Assembly: GCA_013350335.1 (NCBI GenBank)
Contig: CM023532.1
Location: 32,303,708-32,367,707 of the forward strand
DNA length: 64,000 bases
DNA from: Chimonanthus salicifolius
Taxonomy: Eukaryota > Streptophyta > Magnoliopsida > Laurales > Calycanthaceae
Direction: 5' to 3'
A program made the translations under genes and the position numbers. The stretch's first letter is position 1; every line of letters starts with the position of its first letter. Under the pieces are notes generated by a model. The model was given only the letters and a program-made list of their open reading frames with translations. It did not search any database and was not told the origin of the DNA. Shown here piece by piece: positions 57,494-64,000 of the stretch.

Positions 57494-59065
57494 CGGTTGC
57501 CTATTTAGACACCGCACTATTCTGTCAGTAGACACTGATTTTTAAATTTTAAGTGAAAATTATCATTCTGCCCTTTTGCGCGGAATTGACCTGAAGAAAT
57601 CGATCGATTGAAGCACGAGCTGAAGAAATCGATCGATTGAAAAATAGATCGATTGATCCCTTCTGCGTGGAAGTAAACGAGCATAACAAATCGATCGCAC
57701 GATGATGCGATCTATTCCGTTAATGTATGCAAACGAGCGTTACCAATCAATCGCACGATGATGCGATCGATTCTGTTAATGTATGCTATAGTAGTTATAT
57801 TATTTAAATAATAATATTTCCTTTAAAATTTTAAAGTTATTTTTCAAGCACTGTGTATTTCCAAAATTTCTCAAATTAAATATCCAGACTAATTACGATA
57901 ATATGACAAAAATATTTTAAGACTTCAAGGTCTTTTGACACTCCTAAATATTTAAAGCACAGTATTTTACAAATAAGGGTATCCTACGGTATGCGGAAAA
58001 CACATTTAAGAGTGTCAAAAGACCTTAAAGTTTTAAAGTATTTTTATCAGGTTATCGTAATTAGTCCAGATATTCAATTTGAAAATTTTGAAAATACACA
58101 GTGTTATTTTTTAAGCACTGTGTATTTTCAAAATTTCTCAAATTGAATATCCGAACTAATTACAATAACCTGATAAAAATACTTTAAGACTTAAAGGTCT
58201 TTTGATACTCCTAAATGTGTTTTCGCCACAGTCAACGGATACCCTTATTTGTAAATCACTCTGTTTTAAGCATTTGGGAGTGTCAAAAGACCTTGAAGTG
58301 TTAAAGTATTTTTATCAGGTTATTATAATTAGTCCGGATATTCAATTTGAGAAATTTTGAAAATACACAGTGTTTAAAAATACCGTTAAAGTTTTATCTT
58401 TCCTTTAAAACTTTAACATTATTTTTTAAGCACTGTGTATTTTCAAAATTTCTCAAATTGAATATCCGGACTAATTACGATAACTTGATAAAAATACTTT
58501 AAGACTTTAAGGTCTTTTGACACTCCTAAATGTGTTTTCCGCACACCCTAGGGATACCCTTATTTGTAAAATACTGTGTTTTAAATATTTAGGAGTGTCA
58601 AAAAACCTTAAAGTCTTAAAGTATTTTTATCAGATTATCGTAATTAGTCCAGATATTTAATTTGAGAATTTTGGAAATACACAATGCTTAAAAAATAACT
58701 TTAAAGTTTTAAAGGAAATTTTATTATTTAAATAATATAACTACTATGGCGTACATTAACAGAATCGATTGCATCATCGTGCGATCGATTTGTTACGCTA
58801 GTTTGCATACATTAACAGAATCGATCGCATCATCGTGCGATCGATTTGTTATGCTGGTTTGCATACATTAATAGAATCAATCGCATTATCGTGCGATCGA
58901 TTTGTTGCGCAGAAGGGATCAATCGATCGATTTCTTCAGCTCGTGCTTCAATCGATCGATTTCTTCAGTTCAATTCCGCGCGGAAGGGCAAAATGGTAAT
59001 TTTCACTTAAAATCTGAAAATCGGTGTCAGCTAACAGAATAGTGCGGTGTCTAAATGGGCACCCG
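57494..59065. mobile_element. Modular foldback element: satellite-like arms around three hairpins
   Basis: The ends CGGTTGCCTATTTAGACACC and (complement of right) CGGGTGCCCATTTAGACACC are inverted. Flanks TAAATAGTC (57486-57494) and TAAATACTC (59066-59074) match at 8 of 9. Moving inward, each arm has CTGAAGAAATCGATCGATTG in tandem, then ~56-60-bp repeats with CGCACGATGATGCGATC (two on the left, three on the right). The core (about 57822-58705) is three ~280-bp hairpins whose stems share AGCACTGTGTATTT, ATATCCGGACTAATTACG and AAGGTCTTTTGACACTCCT. The asymmetric loops (GATACCCTTATTTGTAAA) show hairpin 1 opposite in orientation to 2 and 3. No coding capacity. MULE- or hAT-like duplication; class unresolved. 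Confidence 0.8.
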
Positions 59066-59121
59066 TAAATACTCTCTCTCTATTTTAGACTCAATTGGAA
59101 GAGCTGTTATGTATTCATTAA

Positions 59122-59346
59122 GGGCTTTCGTTTTAACATGGACAAAATTTTTTAAGAGATATGAGATTGAGTGAAATGCCCATTTTATTCTTGCTGGAGA
59201 ATCGCTCAACAAGTACCGATGTACTTGTATGTAGAACATATATATTTGCATAGCAACATGTTATTGGTGCACTGATAAAGATAAAATGGGCATTTCACTC
59301 TATTCTATATCTCCTAAAATATTTTATCCGTGTTAGGATGACCACC
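59122..59346. mobile_element. MULE-type MITE, perfect 9-bp target duplication
   Basis: ATTCATTAA at 59113-59121 and 59347-59355. Inverted arms: TAACATGGACAAAAT, AGAGATATGAGAT and GAGTGAAATGCCCATTTTAT on the left, mirrored by ATAAAATGGGCATTTCACTC, ATATCTCCTAAAATATTTTA and CCGTGTTA on the right. 225 bp, with a non-palindromic middle. It lies only 47 bases beyond the foldback element's right duplication. Confidence 0.85.
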
Positions 59347-59355
59347 ATTCATTAA

Positions 59356-61054
59356 CACCTATTTCAAAATGTAATGCGCTTACTTTATCTTAGTATTATG
59401 TTTTTAGATCTTAAGAATTAGTGGTAATTGTTAATTGATTTCATTGAATTGAATACTGAGAGAAGCAAACTAAGCTGGTCATAGTTTTACTTTGAAGAGA
59501 CTGTTGACACCACTCTTCACACCTAAAGTTCCTCCAAGAAGCAAATGAAAACTCAACCTGATCTATTTTGTTTGGAGTACAAATGGCTCTCTCATAGTAT
59601 GTGGGATTGTTTTGTATAATGGATCAATTTTGAGTTGTCTTACACTCTTATGGTTAGGTATAGTGTAGTTATCATGGCACTGTTTATCTTCCTATTCACT
59701 TTCTTTGTGTATAATTAGGGCTAAACTTTGTGTGTCCCACCAAGAAATAGTTTGTGGCAATTCATACAATGCACTAAACACCAATCAAATTAAAAAAAAA
59801 AAAATTATTTTGTTTTTTTTAAATTATCTCTTTTTCTTTTAACATGAGTATCCCATCCCCATCTCATATTAAAGATATAACTAATTTCACGAGTATGTAT
59901 AAACCTCTCAATCATATATACTGGTAAGTCGATAGAGAGTCACCCCGTAGAGAGTGGTTCAAAAAAAATTTAAGCTTGACACTATATAAACTATAGAACT
60001 CACACTCTTTGCGCTTATTATATGTCTTAGACTTGACATGGCCATAATAAAAGTTACATTGGTTATTAAATTGAATCTATGGTTTATTTTCGTTGTTGCT
60101 TTTGAGCCTTAAAATCAAAATCAATGATAATCTAATTTATTTGATTTTTCAACATTACTAATCCTTAAAATTAATATTCAATCACTCTAAAATATAATCT
60201 AAAAGTGTCAAAAATGTTTAAAAAAAAATACTATTTAATCGTTAGTTAGGAAGTTCAAGAGACTTCTTTCAAACAAACAAAAAAGATTAAAAAAAAAACA
60301 TTTTTTGAAAGAAAATTCTAATAAAGATACTATCATAATATACAAATATTATTTTTATGAAGAATATAAAAATTAGTCATTTGAAATAATGCGCATAGTG
60401 AATTTAGAGAATCCCAATATGTTTAATGTATTTCAATCAAGGAAGTCATCAAAGTCAATTAACAATATCAATGATCTTTAGATTTGATTTTGGTGATTGG
60501 TCTAATTTTCACCAAAATTAATTTTATTGATAATGATCCACATACAAGTAGAGCCCCTTGTTTCTCAATTTAATACTTAATTAACTTGTCACTTCAAGAG
60601 AAAAAATAATAATAATCTTGCAAAATTCATGATATCACAGTACACTGTTCCATTTTATTGGTTAGTGATTAAATTTTATACTTTCCTTATCTAATATTAA
60701 TGTATTATTATAATATAGAGAGAAGAATGTGACAGCCCTATAATATTGCCTCATTTGAGATTTGAAGATCTTGTGCAGTGAAATGAAGAAAGGAGTAATA
60801 AGGTGAAACACGTTCTTCACCAACTTAGGGCATTTTAAAATTTTAGAAGGTAAAATTAGGTGTTAAGGGATGAAATATAAATTTATTGAAGTTAATGTTT
60901 GGATTTTTCAAAAAGAAATTTAGGATTTTTAAAATAAAAAAATTATTAAATTTTCAATATATTACATCACCAAAAAAATTCATAGTAAGCATTATCATTC
61001 AAACATTAAATTTCTTCGACTTTTTTCTAATTTAAATGTAACTTAAAAACCCAT
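59356..61054. other. Intergenic; SINE-B copy at about 59840-59960
   Basis: SINE-B on the minus strand at about 59840-59960 (GTATCCCATCCCCATCTC, TATAAACCTCTCAATC, GAGTCACCCCG). Otherwise very AT-rich without genes. Confidence 0.45.
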
Positions 61055-61160
61055 GTAGGTATAGTTCAACTGATAATCTCTCACCTCAGATATCACCAGT
61101 AGAGACTTGATTGACCTATTGTATTATATCGATTTATATTTCTATTTAAAACATTTAAAA
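61055..61160 (+). mobile_element. SINE-A head, degraded
   Basis: CCCATGTAGGTATAGTTCAAC, split as ATGTAGGTATAGTTCAACTG (A-box region), CTCTCACCTCAGATATCACC and GAGACTTGATTGACC (B-box region). An A-rich end lies near 61150-61165. Confidence 0.5.
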
Positions 61161-61690
61161 AAAAAAGGAGAATATTGCAGGGATATAAGTGCTTCAAATT
61201 TGTGTGTTAACTCACAAAGTGTGAATTGAGTCAGAAAGTGTTTAAACCCATCAACTTTTTAAATGAAATGAAAGCATACATCTTCCTTTTCTTTGATGTT
61301 TGTATACACTTTTTCTTTTTGTCGCATTAATAGATATAAAATGCTTTTCATCAAAATCATTGTTCCAAACTGGCCCTCGTGTGCAAGATAGACTTTTTCT
61401 CTTTTTATTTCTCTCTCTTGGGCCAACTACAGTTTATTCCCCTTGCCTCCCCTTTACCAAACTTGCTTCAAACCCTAAAAGAGTTTGAAAATGACACAAG
61501 ACTCAATGTCATTGGAATTTCACCCTCCGAAACAGTGAAAAGTGAAAACAAATGAATGAGATTTGGTAATTAAATCGTATAAATGATTAAATGAACTAAT
61601 CGGAGTGGCGTAATAGTTAGAAATCCATCATAAGAAACAGAAATTCTGAACTCGATTTTTACTTAACCTTAAACGATCACTTTTTGTAAA
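61161..61690. other. Intergenic part of duplication unit 2
   Basis: Contains the anchor ATAAAATGCTTTTCATC near 61335 that pairs with 49242, and at 61600-61670 a worn SINE-B head (GAACTCGATTTTTACTTAAC). No gene. Confidence 0.4.
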
Positions 61691-61719
61691 GTCAAGATTC
61701 CTTCTTTTCTAAAGTTTGG

Positions 61720-62168
61720 AACTCGATTTTAGATCAGTTTGGTATGCTTTGAATTATGCTATCGTCAACAATTAAGTTATCTTTGTTTGGGACGTTGTTT
61801 CTATCTCGTCTCAGTGTCTTTCATTGTGGCAATTATCTTTATTTGTCACAGTTTGCAGCATTTGGTTGGGAATGTAATAACTAGGATATTCAAAGGTAAG
61901 ACTGAGTTCAATGACACAATTACAAGACGTACTCTCACCAAGTGTGCACGTGGGCCACTTCTCTACTGAAATTTAAGAACATCTCTATGTCTGACATCTT
62001 TCATTCTTGGAAATGATGTGTTGATCTATTTTGAACTCTAAGTGTTTTCTTCTATGTCTTGGGTGGTGGCCTTTTGGCGGGCTGTCCTCTCTTCGTATTA
62101 ACTTCATTTTGTGTCTTTTTTTTTTATATTAGTATTGAGATTAATTATTATCTTCTATGAAAAAAAAT
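61720..62168 (+). mobile_element. Degraded LINE 3' end
   Basis: Across frames 61795-61895 can be read the worn C-terminal pattern of plant L1 proteins (an IWLG... then N...RIFKG, compare IW.ERN.RIF). It is followed by a GGGTGGTGGCCTTTTGGCGG UTR-like stretch and an A tail at 62160-62167. Frameshifts and stops make it a relic. Confidence 0.4.
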
Positions 62169-62649
62169 TAATATAGAATAAATCTCTTTTTTATTACAAG
62201 AAAATGAGAAATGTGTAAGAGTTGGGTAGAATTTGTCATTGCCCCCATGACTTGATGCAGAAGTAAATCATAAGCATTGGGGTTTGAAAAGGCTGTTTGG
62301 TTGGATGGGGTGGCATTTTGGGAGGGATTCACATAATCACATGATTCATTCCATGGACACAACAGTATTTGTCGGTTGATTTGCATCACCTCACTTTTTA
62401 TTGAAGTGACACTCCTTTGTCGTTTATAACATAATTAGTAAAATATAACATTATGAAATTCAAGAACCATGTGCAACAGTTTATATAAATTTTCAACTTT
62501 AATTAAAAAGAAATTGATATAAATTTATATATTTTTTTAGTTTTTTTAATTAAATTTAAGAGTAATGACATCACAATAACCATACAATTTTAACTCGTAT
62601 ATTGGTGAAAAGTAAAACATTTTAAATAACAATATTCTTATTCGTTTTT
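62169..62649. other. Intergenic part of duplication unit 2
   Basis: 62256-62420 matches 49895-50050 (GGATGGGGTGGCATT, GGGAGGGATTCACATAATC against GAGGGACTCACATGATG). No gene. Confidence 0.45.
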
Positions 62650-63060
62650 TGAGCCGTGTAGGGATCCAATGTTTATAATTTGTATAAATATGTGAATCTA
62701 AAATTTTACTCAATGCCCTGTATTCAAAGAGATGTGATGGTGGTCTTAGAATTCTCCATCATTTAAAAATAAAAATTGTTGTTCGTCTAATATTGTATTT
62801 GGATTTATTCATTTTTTTAGTACCCTCCATTCTTTAGGTAAGTAGTCAGCAATACAGTTGGCAGGTCATGACCTAAATGTCACATTGATCGGACAATCTT
62901 AATCGTTCGACCATTGAAAAGTAAAATAACTCAAATAATAATATTCTCGTGCACCTAATATTGTACTCGGATTTAGTCAGTGTTCCTTGCCCTCCATTCT
63001 TTAGGTAATTTACCATCATTGGACTTGTAAAAAGTAAAACAATTCAAATAGCAACATTTG
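62650..63060. repeat. ~175-bp imperfect tandem repeat (unit 2 counterpart)
   Basis: Units begin near 62775 and 62950, with a partial before and after. They share CCCTCCATTCTTTAGGTAA, GGTCATGACCTAAATGTCAC, AATCTTAATCGTTCGACC and AAGTAAAATAACTCAAATA with the array at 50080-50865. Confidence 0.6.
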
Positions 63061-64000
63061 TATTTGACTTATACTTTATTTAGGTTTAGAAAAAAAAAAG
63101 TTCACCTTCTATTCTTTAAGTGTAAAACAGATAAAGACAGATGATAGTTGCTTGTTGAGCACGAGAATGATTGACTATGACTCATAAACAACCGTAATCA
63201 TCAAATACTATGCTCTTTTTTAGTATGGAACATGCAACTTACGCATACTAAGCTCTTTCATAATTGTCTTTCTCAAACAATGATTTTGAGCCTACTTTCA
63301 TCAATTCGAAGTATTCATTCAAAAAAAATGCCAAATGAATTACTAGGTTCTAAAATTTAGTTAGCCTCTATATTGAATTTATTCACAAAACTACAAATTT
63401 GTACTTGGATTGAAATTTTTTATACTAGCAATTTATCATAGTGGTATTTGAATAGTTTAAATTAATAAAAAGTGGATTCATCATCATGCAATAACAAAGA
63501 TGATTAAGTAATAAACTAGTAAGAGGCAATTAAATGTTCTACACATTTTTAATAATTCATTACTTATTTATATTACCTTCTACATGAAATATATTAAGTT
63601 CTAATCATCTAAGCATCCAAAAGATAAACAGGGCCACAATAGGATAGCTGGACTAGACCTACAGTGAAGAAGATAGAAGCTTGAGCCGAGTCTTCTAAAC
63701 GAGCTGTGGCCCTTTCTGCTCATGGACCTAAATAAGCTCTCATCGTCACAGTCAAACTCAATAGAAATGTTAGGGCTAGTCAAGTTGGGGAAGAGATTGA
63801 AAGCATGGACCCCACTAAGAGCCCACCCATGTGCACAGAAAGATAGCAGATCTCTCATCATTATTGCAAGAAGTTTCCTTTAATATCTTTAATTACATAT
63901 CTTTTAATTGGGGAAACAAATAGTTTGATTCTGGTCATTGCGCACATAAAAAAACGTTTTTTTTTCAACCTAATTCTCAATACACTTGACATGAAAGAAT
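63061..64000. other. Intergenic; right edge of window, duplicated block at 63600-64000
   Basis: 63600-64000 matches 51340-51860. No gene recognised. The match runs to the last base of the window. Confidence 0.45.

Larger units (their letters stand above)
54575..64000. repeat. Tandem segmental duplication, unit 2 (LSH copy 2 side, runs off the window)
   Basis: Collinear with 46140-51860. The offset grows from about 8.4 kb at the LSH genes to about 12.3 kb at the far anchors; known insertions in unit 2 (TRIM LTR, foldback element 57494-59065, MITE 59122-59346, SINE-B, LINE remnant) explain much of the difference. Confidence 0.65.

Noticed and set aside
57586..58950. CRISPR-like array suggested by regular short repeats
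   Set aside because: The repeats are inverted-arm satellites of a plant transposon with no spacers or cas genes, in a eukaryotic genome.

Overview
This is a stretch of nuclear DNA from a flowering plant. The evidence is a very AT-rich background, large intergenic spaces packed with small transposons (tRNA-derived SINEs, TRIM retroelements, MULE-, hAT- and Stowaway-type MITEs), and single-exon genes of land-plant families (ALOG/LSH, PADRE/DUF4228, a papain-type protease with the plant propeptide). I cannot place the species.

Gene content is low. From left to right: (1) first exon of a papain-like cysteine protease on the minus strand (1579-2080), ending at a splice donor just before the catalytic cysteine, with no following exon visible before the window edge; (2) a small secreted peptide precursor (16469-16786) whose C-terminal part carries an SPGVGH motif reminiscent of CEP/PIP signalling peptides; (3) a PADRE (DUF4228) stress-response gene (26364-26870) with an upstream G-box and a long hairpin just downstream; (4) and (5) two ALOG-domain (LSH) transcription regulators of identical length (179 aa) on the minus strand, 46348-46887 and 54712-55251.

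The two LSH genes lie in a direct tandem segmental duplication. Non-coding anchors up to about 5.8 kb beyond copy 1 (to 51.86 kb) recur in the same order beyond copy 2 (to the window end). Copy 2 is stretched by later insertions. Parts of the region upstream of both genes are conserved almost base for base.

The rest is mobile DNA. Most striking are three inverted-repeat elements: a 3.3-kb near-palindrome with 1.6-kb arms (7500-10827), an element with two hairpins in a row (28384-29312), and an element with three hairpins nested between satellite-like arms (57494-59065). MITEs with clear 8- or 9-bp target-site duplications are scattered throughout, and several are nested inside TRIMs or SINEs, so relative insertion ages can be read. 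No rRNA, functional tRNA or CRISPR was seen. The genes show no sign of forming a pathway together; apart from the LSH pair they look like independent loci separated by transposon-rich DNA.
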